Part shown: in pieces, positions 1-9,755 of the stretch
Numbering within the stretch: the first letter of the stretch is position 1
Layout of the letters: each line of letters starts with the position of its first letter
Assembly: GCF_024807655.1 (NCBI RefSeq)
Contig: NZ_JANUCR010000009.1
Location: forward strand, 1 to 38,142
Source of the DNA: Methanococcus voltae
GTDB lineage: Archaea > AGJL01 > Methanococci > Methanococcales > Methanococcaceae
DNA: 38,142 nucleotides
Reading direction: 5' to 3'
Made by a program: the position numbers and the translations under genes
The notes under the pieces: model-generated
What the model saw: the letters and a program-made list of their open reading frames with translations, nothing else
Told to the model about the DNA's origin: nothing
Database searches by the model: none

Positions 1-102
1 ATCATACATGAAACTTCTTCCGTTTCAAGTATTCATCTTAATTGCATAATATGTCAACGAGATGGTACATGTAATGTTTTGAGGTTTAAAACAATTAATG
101 TA
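1..102 (+). repeat. Terminal inverted repeat, left copy
   Basis: These 102 bases align, without gaps, to the reverse complement of 38041-38142. Positions 40-102 are identical. The outer 39 bases carry 7 mismatches (positions 1, 4, 8, 20, 28, 30, 39). Similarity stops abruptly after position 102. One frame running inward from base 1 is open in both copies; it stops at 115-117 here and immediately after the repeat in the other copy, so this may be the 3' end of a gene carried by a multicopy element such as an insertion sequence. I do not recognise the product. A short inverted pair, GAAAC/GTTTC, lies at 10-26. Confidence 0.85.
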
Positions 103-215
103 CAAATATGGTATTAAAATATTAGGATATTAAAAAATACAATATAAAATTACAAATAGTTTAACTTAGATATTTAAATTAAATATCAATATATTTTAAA
201 AAAATTGGTGATTAA

Positions 216-482
216 ATGATTCAAGATAAAAATGGAAAAAATATAGAAATTGGTAATTTTGCAAGATATATAAATACAGGTACTGAAGGAGTTGTAAAAG
301 AATTTAAAAACTTAGATAATGAAAAATTGGTGGTTTTAGACAATAATTTAGCATACAAACCTCACTTAATAGAAATAATTGAAAAAATAAATACTAAAAA
401 TAATAATAAAAAAATAGAAGTTAAAGATGATGATATAAATCTTAGTAATTCAGATGAAATTGATTCTTGTGGTGCCGGGTAA
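216..482 (+). CDS. DUF2098-like small archaeal protein
   Basis: An 88-residue acidic, soluble protein preceded by a good ribosome-binding site (GGTGAT, 5 bases before ATG). The N-terminal half (about residues 10-52) has the pattern of small archaeal DUF2098 proteins: a G-N-F-x-R-Y-I-N-T-G-T-E-G-V-V core followed by a predicted beta strand and the segment AYKPHLIEI. After an Asn/Lys-rich linker, the chain ends in SCGAG, a short Cys/Gly tail that I recall from this family. No catalytic function is known to me. It is convergent with the PLP enzyme next to it. The family call rests on memory of the motif and is moderately sure; the gene itself is well supported. Confidence 0.72.
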   Translation: MIQDKNGKNIEIGNFARYINTGTEGVVKEFKNLDNEKLVVLDNNLAYKPHLIEIIEKINTKNNNKKIEVKDDDINLSNSDEIDSCGAG

Positions 483-498
483 GTAGTAATAAAATTAA

Positions 499-528
499 AA
501 TATATTTTAAAATATATTATTTTTTATT
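499..528. terminator. Bidirectional terminator between convergent genes
   Basis: 499-518 is a perfect 20-base palindrome (AATATATTTTAAAATATATT), followed by a T-rich run on the + strand. It lies in the 34-base gap between the stop of the DUF2098-like gene and the stop of the convergent PLP-enzyme gene, overlapping the latter stop codon. T-runs are the usual archaeal termination signal; the hairpin role is inferred. Confidence 0.5.
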
Positions 529-1650
529 AATTACTGCAAGTATGGCATTCAATATTGAATTTTTAATATAATTATCTGAAACTTTATCCGCATCTTTTGA
601 AGTAAAATCAAACCTTAAGGTTTTACTTGCATCAGGCATACCCATTGTGGTAATTGTTATTACACGATAGTTTTTTAACAGCTCCAAAGCTACATCAAAG
701 CTCTTTTTTGGTTCCATATTTATAATAAAACCAGTTGGTGTTTTTTCCAAAGATATATTATCATAATTACATAATTCATCGAATGTAAAATTAATTGCTC
801 GTTGTTGTGCTTTTTTAATCCTATCAAAACTAAAATTTTTTAAAGTATAGACCATTGCTGCCAATATAGGCGCTTGAGCTTCCAAACCATACTTTAAACC
901 TTCTGAATATATTTCTTTTATTAATTCTTTATTACCTGCCAACAAACCAGCCCTTGGTCCAGTCATTAATTTATCCATACTCGTAACCACTAAATCAGCA
1001 CCCATATTTAAAGCGGTTGGTTGACCATTTAATAAACGTATTCTTGCACCCGATGCATCATCAAATAAAACATTTACATTATTTGAATGACAATATTCGA
1101 TTAATTTCTTTGTATTTTCTAAATCAACAATCTTATGATTCATTGTAGAACCAGTGATTATTAAAAATTTACCAGTTTCAATAAGTGCCAATATTTCTTC
1201 AATATTATCACTTTCATAATAAGGTATATTTAAGATATTACAACTTTTAGGTATTGACGGGTGAGATGGTTTTTCAGGTACATAATGTAATATTTGAGAT
1301 ATCTTTTTATTTTTTAAAGTAATAATAGTTGCCAAAAGTGCAGAAGAAGTTCTATTAAATCCCACAGCCATTTCTGATTTACAATATTCTTCCAATGATT
1401 CTATTTTATTTTTAATATCTGAATCTTCATTAAAATCATTGTGTAAATAAGCCAATCCGTGCCTATTTAATTTTTCAGTGAATATTGCAGGTCCAGTATA
1501 AGTTTCTAAAAAATCTAAGTTCTTATTTTCAATATAAAAACCACCGGTTAACCCCGTTAAATCATAAATATTATCTCTTCCGTGTTTTTTTATAATATTC
1601 CTTAATATTTCCCTTGTATTACTTATTCTTTCAAATTCTAAATCCTTCAA
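517..1650 (-). CDS. SelA-like PLP-dependent enzyme, MJ0158 family
   Basis: Fold-type I pyridoxal-phosphate enzyme of the archaeal MJ0158/SelA-like family, about 377 residues. The start chosen is TTG at 1650, because GAGGGAT lies 5 bases before it; an upstream in-frame TTG at 1662 would place that site inside the gene. Numbered from the upstream TTG, the likely Schiff-base lysine is K231 in VVTSMDKLMTGPRAG, and the cofactor-binding aspartate is around D202 in LFDDASGARIR. Family members resemble bacterial selenocysteine synthase, but archaea make Sec-tRNA through SepSecS, and the M. jannaschii homologue is, as I recall, not a selenocysteine synthase; the true substrate is unknown. It stands alone, convergent with the small gene before it. 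Confidence 0.85.
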   Translation of the reverse strand: MKDLEFERISNTREILRNIIKKHGRDNIYDLTGLTGGFYIENKNLDFLETYTGPAIFTEKLNRHGLAYLHNDFNEDSDIKNKIESLEEYCKSEMAVGFNRTSSALLATIITLKNKKISQILHYVPEKPSHPSIPKSCNILNIPYYESDNIEEILALIETGKFLIITGSTMNHKIVDLENTKKLIEYCHSNNVNVLFDDASGARIRLLNGQPTALNMGADLVVTSMDKLMTGPRAGLLAGNKELIKEIYSEGLKYGLEAQAPILAAMVYTLKNFSFDRIKKAQQRAINFTFDELCNYDNISLEKTPTGFIINMEPKKSFDVALELLKNYRVITITTMGMPDASKTLRFDFTSKDADKVSDNYIKNSILNAILAVINKK

Positions 1651-1813
1651 AATATCCCTCAAATAATATATAATAGAAAATAATTACAATAATTTAATAG
1701 ATTAAATATATAATTGTATATGTATTGATTTGATATTTAATTAAAATAATATCAGTAATAATATTGTTGTAAAAAAATTAAAAATAATATATTTAAATTT
1801 GGTTATTGTATTG

Positions 1814-1840
1814 AATAATAATAATAATAATAATAATAAT
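1814..1840. repeat. (AAT)9 microsatellite
   Basis: Nine uninterrupted AAT units on the + strand, ending 6 bases before the stop codon of korA, so in the 3' untranslated region of that gene. On the korA coding strand this reads (ATT)9. Confidence 0.9.
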
Positions 1841-1846
1841 AGTATA

Positions 1847-2971
<1,125 letters not shown>

Positions 2972-3131
2972 AATATCACCCATAATTCTCAAATGATGGA
3001 AAAATAAAATATATAAAAAATTATAAAAATACAGTAATTAAATATATTAATTTAATATATATACCAATTATAAAATATAACAATATATTATATATTATTA
3101 ATCTTAGTATTATATTTTTTTATAAAATATT

Positions 3132-4139
3132 TCAGTTAATAAATTGTTCAAAACTCTCGAGTTGGTCATAAGTACCAAATACATAAATTTGGTCATCCAA
3201 ATGCAATATAGTATCTTTTGCAGGATTAACATTTAAAGAACCATTTTTGGATTTAATACCTATTATTGAAACGTTATAATTTATTTGAGTTAATAAATCA
3301 AAAATTGAAATTCCCTCATATTTTTTTAGAATATTATATTTCCTAAGGTCAATATCTTCATTATATTCGTAGTTAGCTATAGACATAAAAGTGGAAAAGA
3401 AATCCAAAACATCTGGTTTTATAGCCAATTCAGCTAAACGCATACCACCTATCATATACGGCGAAACGACTTTGTCAGCACCTGCAATTAATAATTTATC
3501 CATGGAAACAGTTTCTTCAGCCTTGGAAACTACATGTATATTCGGATTTAATCTTTTCGCAGATAATGTAACAAATACATTGTCTGAATCTCTTGGCATT
3601 GTAGAAATTAATGTTTTTGCATTTTTAATATTAGCTTCAATTAAACATTCATCTAATGTAGCATCACCACAGATGTAATTAAATTCAGGGTTTTTTTCAA
3701 ATTCTGAAACTAAATTTTCCTCACTTAAATCTAAAACTACGAAATCAGCTCCCCGTTTAGCCAATCTATTTGCAACTACTTTTCCAATCCTACCATAACC
3801 ACATAATACATAATGGTCTTTCATATTTTTAATTCTGTTTTTCATATTTCTCATCCTGTTTGCTTTTCTAAAATATCCTTCCACAAATAATTGTAATGTA
3901 CTACCAAAAGTAAAAAGTCCAACACTCGTACCTGTTAAAGCCAATAATATTGCAGTTAACCTCCCCATATATGTTATTGGATGAATATCGCCATAACCTA
4001 TCGTAAACATTGTTATTATAGTTAAATAAAACGAATCAAACATTGAAAGACTTTCAAAATATGAAAACGAAATAGAAAAAAACATTACGATAAAAAATAT
4101 TACAAAAAGACCTATTTTAATTTTCTTTATAGGTTCCAT
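3132..4139 (-). CDS. MthK/TrkA-type potassium channel with RCK domain
   Basis: A 335-residue two-helix K+ channel. Hydrophobic segments at about residues 8-27 and 58-85 flank a pore loop with the selectivity filter TIGYGD (46-51). The cytoplasmic part begins at about 108 with an RCK/TrkA-N Rossmann domain (VLCGYGRIGKVVANRL, then VVLDLS with the acidic residue ending strand 2, and GDATLDE), followed by a TrkA-C domain at about 250-335. This is the architecture of MthK, a ligand-gated (Ca2+ in MthK) channel of the cytoplasmic membrane that controls K+ flux. An internal Met start for a separate soluble RCK ring, as known for MthK, might exist near residue 106 (M-K-D-H-Y), but no strong ribosome site is seen there. 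It stands as a single gene, transcribed away from the amidotransferase gene at 4359. Confidence 0.9.
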   Translation of the reverse strand: MEPIKKIKIGLFVIFFIVMFFSISFSYFESLSMFDSFYLTIITMFTIGYGDIHPITYMGRLTAILLALTGTSVGLFTFGSTLQLFVEGYFRKANRMRNMKNRIKNMKDHYVLCGYGRIGKVVANRLAKRGADFVVLDLSEENLVSEFEKNPEFNYICGDATLDECLIEANIKNAKTLISTMPRDSDNVFVTLSAKRLNPNIHVVSKAEETVSMDKLLIAGADKVVSPYMIGGMRLAELAIKPDVLDFFSTFMSIANYEYNEDIDLRKYNILKKYEGISIFDLLTQINYNVSIIGIKSKNGSLNVNPAKDTILHLDDQIYVFGTYDQLESFEQFIN

Positions 4140-4358
4140 AAAATCACTTCTCGAGATTAATAATATATGAGGTCATGTTTAAAAATACTATATTATTATT
4201 TATCTAATCATTGTTATTTAATATATTACTTATAATTATATAAATATTTCAACTCTATAATATATAATAAAATAACATTTAATAATTAAGATAATTAATA
4301 AATTAAATAATAGTTTAATCATATTAAAAATAATTTTAATAAAAATGGTTGTGATAAT

Positions 4359-5915
4359 ATGGAAATTGGATTATTAAGTGTTAAAAATACATTACCTTTT
4401 TTTGAAAATTTTGGAAATCTACCCACTAAATTAATATCCGAATCTAATATAAAAGATATTAATGATTTGGATTTTTTTATAATACCTGGGGGTAGTTTAA
4501 TTGAATGTAATGATTTATTGAATAATAATGAATTTACAAGCACAATGTCTAATTATCAAGGTTATATATTAGGCATCTGTAGTGGATTTCAATTATTATC
4601 TTATAATATAGATATTGGAAGAAAAAGCCAAACACCAATATTAAAAAAAGGATTAGGTCTTTTAGATGTAAATATAGCCCCATTAATATGTACAGACAGA
4701 GTAAATTTTAAAATAGAAGATAAAACATTATTTAATACATTATATAAAAGCGATAAGAATAACAATGTTCTAAAAAACAATTATAATAAATTATACGAAG
4801 GATTTCACTGCCATACTTATGGCCACATCACTCCCGAAAACTCTAAAGTGTTTACAAAATCAATAGTCAATAAATTAAACTATAAAATGCTTGAAACGTC
4901 TAATGAATTAATATCTGGAGCTTATGATGGTAAAATATATGGTACTATGATACATAATTTTTTAGATAATAAAAATATAAAAGAATCATTATTGTCCAAA
5001 TTTAAAATTAAAGAAGATGAATTAAAGGAAATAACGGATAAAAATCAAAAAATAAAATTAAATTCTAAAAAATATAGATTTAACGGAAAAACAGATATTA
5101 ATAAAATAGATAATATTAAAAAAGCTAAAAAAGGAATTATATTGTTAGGAACAGGCTCTGAAAGTGGTAAGACATTTATAACCACCAGTATTGCTGGAAA
5201 ATTAGCCGAAAAAGGTTATAAGGTATTTTCAGCGAAAATAGGTCCTGACGTGAGAGATATTGTGCCTTCATTATATATTACAAATGAAACTATGACAAAA
5301 TACAATAGTATCAAAATATATGATAGAGGTTGGTCCACAATTTCAGAATTCAAAAAATATATTGAAACCTCAGATTATGATTATTATATAATAGAAGGAG
5401 TTATGGGTGCATTTACTGGTTGTTTAAATAAAGCAGGCTATAGTAGTGCGGAAATAGCTAAATTTTTAAATATTCCAACATACGTCGTCTCGTCATGTAG
5501 TAAAAGTGGAATAGAAGGTGCATATATAGAATCATTAATATATTACAAATTATTGGAAAAAATAGGTGCAGATGTAAAAGGAATTATATTAAATAAAACA
5601 TATAATGATAGAATAGCCGAAAAAGTTAAAAAAATAGGTGATTTATCAGATATTGATATAATACCAATTAAAAAAGCAAAACAAAATATAAATATAAAAA
5701 ATAGAGGCTTAATGCCTGAGATAGAAATAGATTATGACCTATTTTGCAAGTTGGCTTTAGAATTAGATATTAATATGGACTTATTTAATATGACTATAAA
5801 TAATAAAAATAATTTAAACGATGAAATTATACAGAAATACTTTGAAAATTCAGACGATACAACATATTTGGAACAAAAAATACAAGAATTATCCCAAAGC
5901 TTGAAAATAATTTAA
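4359..5915 (+). CDS. Amidotransferase/CobB-like fusion, reversed domain order
   Basis: A 518-residue protein with two domains of the cobyrinate amidase families in the opposite order to CobB, CobQ and CfbB. Residues 35-210 form a class I (triad) glutamine amidotransferase of the CobQ type: PGGS (43-46), nucleophile C74 in LGICSGFQLL, KGLGLL (97-102) and H199 in YGTMIHNFLDN. Residues 257-470 form the ATP-binding synthetase domain: P-loop GTGSESGKT (264-272), KIGPD (293-297) and IEGVMGAFTG (345-354), which match the CobB signatures K-x-GPD and EGVMG-x-x-DG. The likely reaction is ATP- and glutamine-dependent amidation of a carboxylate, perhaps on a tetrapyrrole or another cofactor; the substrate is unknown. 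It is monocistronic, between the K+ channel and mcm. The last 45 residues are unassigned. Canonical CfbB of F430 synthesis should lie elsewhere in the genome. Confidence 0.75.
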   Translation: MEIGLLSVKNTLPFFENFGNLPTKLISESNIKDINDLDFFIIPGGSLIECNDLLNNNEFTSTMSNYQGYILGICSGFQLLSYNIDIGRKSQTPILKKGLGLLDVNIAPLICTDRVNFKIEDKTLFNTLYKSDKNNNVLKNNYNKLYEGFHCHTYGHITPENSKVFTKSIVNKLNYKMLETSNELISGAYDGKIYGTMIHNFLDNKNIKESLLSKFKIKEDELKEITDKNQKIKLNSKKYRFNGKTDINKIDNIKKAKKGIILLGTGSESGKTFITTSIAGKLAEKGYKVFSAKIGPDVRDIVPSLYITNETMTKYNSIKIYDRGWSTISEFKKYIETSDYDYYIIEGVMGAFTGCLNKAGYSSAEIAKFLNIPTYVVSSCSKSGIEGAYIESLIYYKLLEKIGADVKGIILNKTYNDRIAEKVKKIGDLSDIDIIPIKKAKQNINIKNRGLMPEIEIDYDLFCKLALELDINMDLFNMTINNKNNLNDEIIQKYFENSDDTTYLEQKIQELSQSLKII

Positions 5916-5964
5916 ATAAATATAATTAATATAAAAATAACTCATTTTTTTATAAAATATATAT

Positions 5965-5974
5965 AACCCGAAAA
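5965..5974. repeat. Partial origin-type motif upstream of mcm
   Basis: AACCCGAAAA is identical to 10 bases of the motif at 9741-9756. It lies about 145 bases before the mcm start, in a gene-free gap just after a T-run. It could be a protein-binding half-site shared with the origin candidate, or chance in AT-rich DNA. Confidence 0.35.
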
Positions 5975-6117
5975 CTCAAAAATCAAATGATTAAATATAT
6001 ATTTGATATGGGATATATTAAAAATTTACCAAATTTATTTTTATAACTTTTAAAAATATAAAACTCATTTATGAAATAAAATTTATTTATGAAATAAATA
6101 TGCCTGCTGGTGAATTA

Positions 6118-8163
6118 ATGGATTCAGAAATATTAAAAAAAGAGATAGAATCTTTAAAGAATAATAAAAATATGTTAAAAGATTATCTTAAAAGAAAATA
6201 TAGTAATGATATAATTTTTGATAAGAATAATATATTAATTGATTTAACAGATTTACAGAAAGAAGGCTTCTTTAAAGAAATAGATTTATTAGAATATAAT
6301 CCAAAAGAAGTTTTAAATTTTATTAGGGATACATATATCGATGCATATGAATCATTGAAAATAGTTAGGAAAGATATTAATATAATCCCATATCAATTAC
6401 CAGATTCCATTAATAAAAACAGTAAAAACAAACCAATGACTATAGAAGATATAAAAAGTAATAAATTAGGAAAATTGGTCGAATTTGAAGGAGTAGTAAC
6501 CGTATCTACAAAAATAAAATCTGCATTAAAAAAAGCAAAATTCATATGTCCTAAATGTGGGAATATTATAGATATAAATGTTGAGAATCCATTTGAAGGA
6601 TATATTGAACCAATGTGTAGTAATAAAAATTGTGGCGAATTAATGAATTTAAATGAAGAAAATTCAAAATATATAGATTATCAAGAGCTTAAAATTCAAC
6701 AACCATTGGACTTAATGGATGACCCTGAAGAACCACCCAAATATATAACAGTTCTATTGGAAAATTCTCCCGGCATATATTGTGGAAGGGTAAAAATAAC
6801 AGGAATTCCCGTTAAATCACAAAAAAATAAAAAAATACCAATATATGATATAATTGTAAAAGGTTTGAATTGCGAAATTATAGATAATAAATTAGAAGCA
6901 ATTCTTAATGAAGAAGATGTTGAAAAAATCAATAAAGTGAGTAAACATGATGATATTATCAATATATTATCAGAACGACTCATTCCTGAAATAAAAGGAT
7001 ATTCCACAATTAAAAAAGCAATATTATTACAACAAATTAAAGGCGTAAAAAAAGGAAACAAAAGGGCAGATAGCCATGTTTTATTAATAACTGACCCAGG
7101 TATAGGTAAATCAGTGATGTTAAGGAAAATAGCAGAAATACCTGGTAATGTTTATGGTTCTGCGACTACTGCCTCAGGTGTTGGTTTAACCGCAGCAGTT
7201 GTACGTGAAAAAACAGAAATAGGAGATGACACTTGGGTTATAAAACCAGGTCTTTTAGTTAAAGCAAATAAAGGTACTGCATGTATAGACGAGCTTACGG
7301 TAAATAGGGATTTACAAAGCTATGTTTTAGAAGCTATGGAAAGCCAAACAATTCATATTAACAAAGGAGGTATAAATACAAAATTATCCTCTGAATGTAG
7401 TATTCTTGCTGCATGTAATCCTAAATGGGGTCGTTTTGATAACAATGAAGCAGTTTCTGAGCAAATAAATATACCTGCACCAATGTTAAGCAGATTTGAC
7501 TTAATATTTCCTTTAAAAGATGAACCAGACCGTGCAAGAGATAAAGAAATAGGTAAACATATTATAAACATACATAAAGCCTATTTGGATAAAAATATAA
7601 AAGTAGATATGAAATTAGACAATATTATAATAGATGATATTCTAATAGATAATGACTTTATTATAAAATATATTATATATGCTCGACAGAAGCAGCCTAT
7701 AATATCTAAAGATGCTGAGAATATATTAGTAGAATATTATACTAATATGAGGAAAAGTTCAGTTCAGATTACAGCGAGACAATTAGAAGCTACAATTAGA
7801 ATTGCTGAAGCACATGCTAAAGCAAGACTTCATGATGAAGTTGATGAAGTTGATGCAATAGAAGCAATAAATATAATCACAGAATCGTTGAAAGAAATAG
7901 CCTATGACCCTGAAACAAATTCATTTGATATAGGTAAAGTGACGGGTGTTTCTAAAAAAGATGTAAATTATATGAAATCAGTATATCTGATTATAAAAAA
8001 TTTATCTAATGAATTGGATAATGAATTAGTTATTTATGAAGATATTGTCGATAAAGCAAATAAGGAAAATATCGACGAAACCCAAGTTAAAACGGCTTTG
8101 AAAAAATTAAAACAAGTTGGGGACATATATGAGCCGAAAAATAGAAAATATAGGATTATGTAA
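6118..8163 (+). CDS. mcm: MCM replicative helicase homologue
   Basis: Minichromosome maintenance AAA+ protein, about 681 residues; MCM hexamers unwind DNA ahead of the replication fork. ATG at 6118 is chosen because GGTGA lies 5 bases upstream; the ATG at 6100 has none and precedes that site. Numbering from 6100: zinc-binding Cys 150, 153, 173 and 178 in the N-terminal domain, Walker A TDPGIGKS (331-338), Walker B ACIDEL (394-399), sensor-1 AACNPKWGRF (N440), arginine finger LSRFD (R465), and a C-terminal winged helix. Oddity: the MCM box, normally IDEFDKM, reads IDELTVN and the following segment is about one residue shorter, so this is a divergent paralogue. Methanococcus species are known to carry several MCMs. 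It is followed 97 bases later by an Orc-like gene, supporting a replication role. Confidence 0.93.
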   Translation: MDSEILKKEIESLKNNKNMLKDYLKRKYSNDIIFDKNNILIDLTDLQKEGFFKEIDLLEYNPKEVLNFIRDTYIDAYESLKIVRKDINIIPYQLPDSINKNSKNKPMTIEDIKSNKLGKLVEFEGVVTVSTKIKSALKKAKFICPKCGNIIDINVENPFEGYIEPMCSNKNCGELMNLNEENSKYIDYQELKIQQPLDLMDDPEEPPKYITVLLENSPGIYCGRVKITGIPVKSQKNKKIPIYDIIVKGLNCEIIDNKLEAILNEEDVEKINKVSKHDDIINILSERLIPEIKGYSTIKKAILLQQIKGVKKGNKRADSHVLLITDPGIGKSVMLRKIAEIPGNVYGSATTASGVGLTAAVVREKTEIGDDTWVIKPGLLVKANKGTACIDELTVNRDLQSYVLEAMESQTIHINKGGINTKLSSECSILAACNPKWGRFDNNEAVSEQINIPAPMLSRFDLIFPLKDEPDRARDKEIGKHIINIHKAYLDKNIKVDMKLDNIIIDDILIDNDFIIKYIIYARQKQPIISKDAENILVEYYTNMRKSSVQITARQLEATIRIAEAHAKARLHDEVDEVDAIEAINIITESLKEIAYDPETNSFDIGKVTGVSKKDVNYMKSVYLIIKNLSNELDNELVIYEDIVDKANKENIDETQVKTALKKLKQVGDIYEPKNRKYRIM

Positions 8164-8260
8164 TATTATTTAATAATATAGTAAAAATAAGAATAATAAA
8201 ATAGAAATATTAAATATACTATAAATTAAACTCAATGAATTAAGTTAAAAAGGGGCTATT

Positions 8261-9298
8261 ATGAAATTAATTAAAAATTATCCTAAAACATATGATACTG
8301 GTGATTTATGGATTCAACCTACAAATCAATCCACCATATTAAATTATGATAATTGTTTTGAATTTAATTATATAAATAAAACCCCAATAATTAGGATATT
8401 AGGTAGCCCTTCAGTCAGTAAGATGATAAATAATCTATTAAATGCGATATCTAAAAAATTCGCATATGGAAAATATGATGTAAATCATATGAATAATATA
8501 TTTGAATATATAAATAAAGAATATAGAATAAATGGAAAATATAATCGTGCCAAAATAGGATGGTATAAAGTAATAGGCGATACTTTTAACGATTTAAAAA
8601 AAAATAATTTTGAAAAAGTACTTTTTAAATTAAATACATTACTTAAAAGTATAAAACCATTGATTGTAATTGATACCAATAACACATACGCCTGGAATTA
8701 CAATCATTCATTTAAAAGATTTGTAAATTGGTTAAATAATGATTTTTCAATAATTATAAGGACTCCTTTTAAAAATATAAAAAATATTAAACAACATTTT
8801 TCTAATTCAAAAATAAATAATTGTGCAGCATTAATCAATTACGCAAAAAATTTTGGTATATTAATAAAAAATTGCAAAGTAGCGGAGCGAATACTAAACA
8901 TATCGCATGGAAACATTACTGCAATAGAAATTATATTAAAAAATAGCAAAAGGGAATTAAAAACATTGCGTGATTTAAAAATACCTTGGAAAAAGGTGGC
9001 ATATCAAATAATACCAACTAATTTAAAAAAATTATACGAAAAGTGTATGCAGCTAAAAAAATTCAAAATACAAGATATCTACGAATCATATGATGAATTT
9101 ACCAAACCAACATTATATAGATATTTAAGTGAATTATGCAATATGGGTATATTATCAAAAAATAAAACTAAAAAAACAATTACGTTTAAAGTATTGATTA
9201 ATAAATTATTATTTAATCAAAAAATACACTATAAAAACTACATAAAGTTGTATGAAGAACTGTATCTAAAGAAAACGTTCTACCAGGATATGATATGA
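8261..9298 (+). CDS. Degenerate Orc1/Cdc6-like protein, C-terminal winged helix
   Basis: A 345-residue, very basic, Lys/Asn-rich protein. I do not recognise it by direct homology, but its layout is that of Orc1/Cdc6-like AAA+ proteins. It has an eroded P-loop, IRILGSPSVSKM (45-55), where the glycines of GxxGxGK[ST] are replaced but the lysine is kept. A strand PLIVIDTN (133-140) resembles Walker B but has Thr where the catalytic Glu should be. A helical sensor-2-like segment NISHGNITAIEIIL (213-226) and a winged helix at about 265-312 (TLYRYLSELCNMGILSKN) follow. ATP hydrolysis is therefore doubtful. A ribosome site, AGGGGCT, lies 4-5 bases before the ATG. It lies between mcm and the repeat-bounded AT-rich stretch at 9.3-9.75 kb. 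An alternative is an unrelated archaeal ATPase with HTH; the Orc assignment is inference. Confidence 0.6.
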   Translation: MKLIKNYPKTYDTGDLWIQPTNQSTILNYDNCFEFNYINKTPIIRILGSPSVSKMINNLLNAISKKFAYGKYDVNHMNNIFEYINKEYRINGKYNRAKIGWYKVIGDTFNDLKKNNFEKVLFKLNTLLKSIKPLIVIDTNNTYAWNYNHSFKRFVNWLNNDFSIIIRTPFKNIKNIKQHFSNSKINNCAALINYAKNFGILIKNCKVAERILNISHGNITAIEIILKNSKRELKTLRDLKIPWKKVAYQIIPTNLKKLYEKCMQLKKFKIQDIYESYDEFTKPTLYRYLSELCNMGILSKNKTKKTITFKVLINKLLFNQKIHYKNYIKLYEELYLKKTFYQDMI

Positions 9299-9367
9299 AA
9301 ATAATTAGTTTCGTTAGATAATATTCATTTTTAATCGTTTTTAGAATATATTATATCTTTTTTTAAG

Positions 9368-9381
9368 TTTCGGGTTTTCGA
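9368..9381 (+). repeat. Origin-type repeat, left copy
   Basis: TTTCGGGTTTTCGA, flanked by G on each side. It is matched 14 of 14 in inverted orientation at 9742-9755. C+G content is far above its surroundings. Confidence 0.75.
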
Positions 9382-9498
9382 GTGTGATGTATGTATAATA
9401 TAATTCGTTCATTTTTTTAAAAGTTTAACTTTTTACTGATAAAAATACTATCATTTTTAGACTATTTATTATATTATTATATATATCTACTATAATAG

Positions 9499-9530
9499 TA
9501 ATAATATAATAATATAATAATATAATAATA
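9499..9530. repeat. Tandem TAATAATA x4, likely unwinding element
   Basis: Four exact 8-base units in a stretch made almost wholly of A and T, lying between the inverted origin-type repeats. It is a good candidate for the DNA-unwinding element, though simple AT repeats are also common by chance in this genome. Confidence 0.6.
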
Positions 9531-9723
9531 TATAATTATGAATATTATGTTAAAAATGTGTTAAAATACTTCAAAAACGTAAAATACATATTTAAGCAAC
9601 ATGACAAAAGTTTTTTAATAAAAAAAATAGTAAAATACAAAAGTTAACGTTATAACATTAAAAAAAGTTTTAAAATAAAAAGAGACATATTATAATATTT
9701 TTACACCTTATATTTTAAAATGA

Positions 9724-9733
9724 TTTATATATA
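9724..9733. promoter_or_regulatory. TATA box inside the origin candidate
   Basis: TTTATATATA, close to the methanogen box-A consensus, preceded by an A/T-rich BRE-like stretch. On the + strand it would start transcription at about 9755, within the right-hand repeat and antisense to the HTH gene. The sequence is nearly symmetric, so leftward transcription into the AT-rich core is equally possible. No gene is served by it. Confidence 0.35.
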
Positions 9734-9741
9734 GCACTAAT

Positions 9742-9755
9742 TCGAAAACCCGAAA
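9742..9755 (-). repeat. Origin-type repeat, right copy
   Basis: TCGAAAACCCGAAA is the exact reverse complement of the left copy at 9368-9381, about 374 bases away. It abuts the stop codon of the HTH gene at 9757. Confidence 0.75.

Noticed and set aside
1-102. Leader and first repeat of a CRISPR array (GAAAC/GTTTC inverted pair, also at the right end)
   Set aside because: No repeat unit recurs within either end, and the part that would be a spacer is shared by both copies, unlike true spacers.
517-1650. Selenocysteine synthase SelA
   Set aside because: Archaea use the SepSecS route and this MJ0158-type family is a distinct SelA-like group; function left open.
3391-3678. 95-residue ORF on the + strand
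   Set aside because: Lies opposite the RCK domain of the K+ channel gene, with no ribosome site; a shadow frame.
6696-7061. 121-residue ORF on the minus strand
   Set aside because: Fully inside mcm on the opposite strand; no family-like features.
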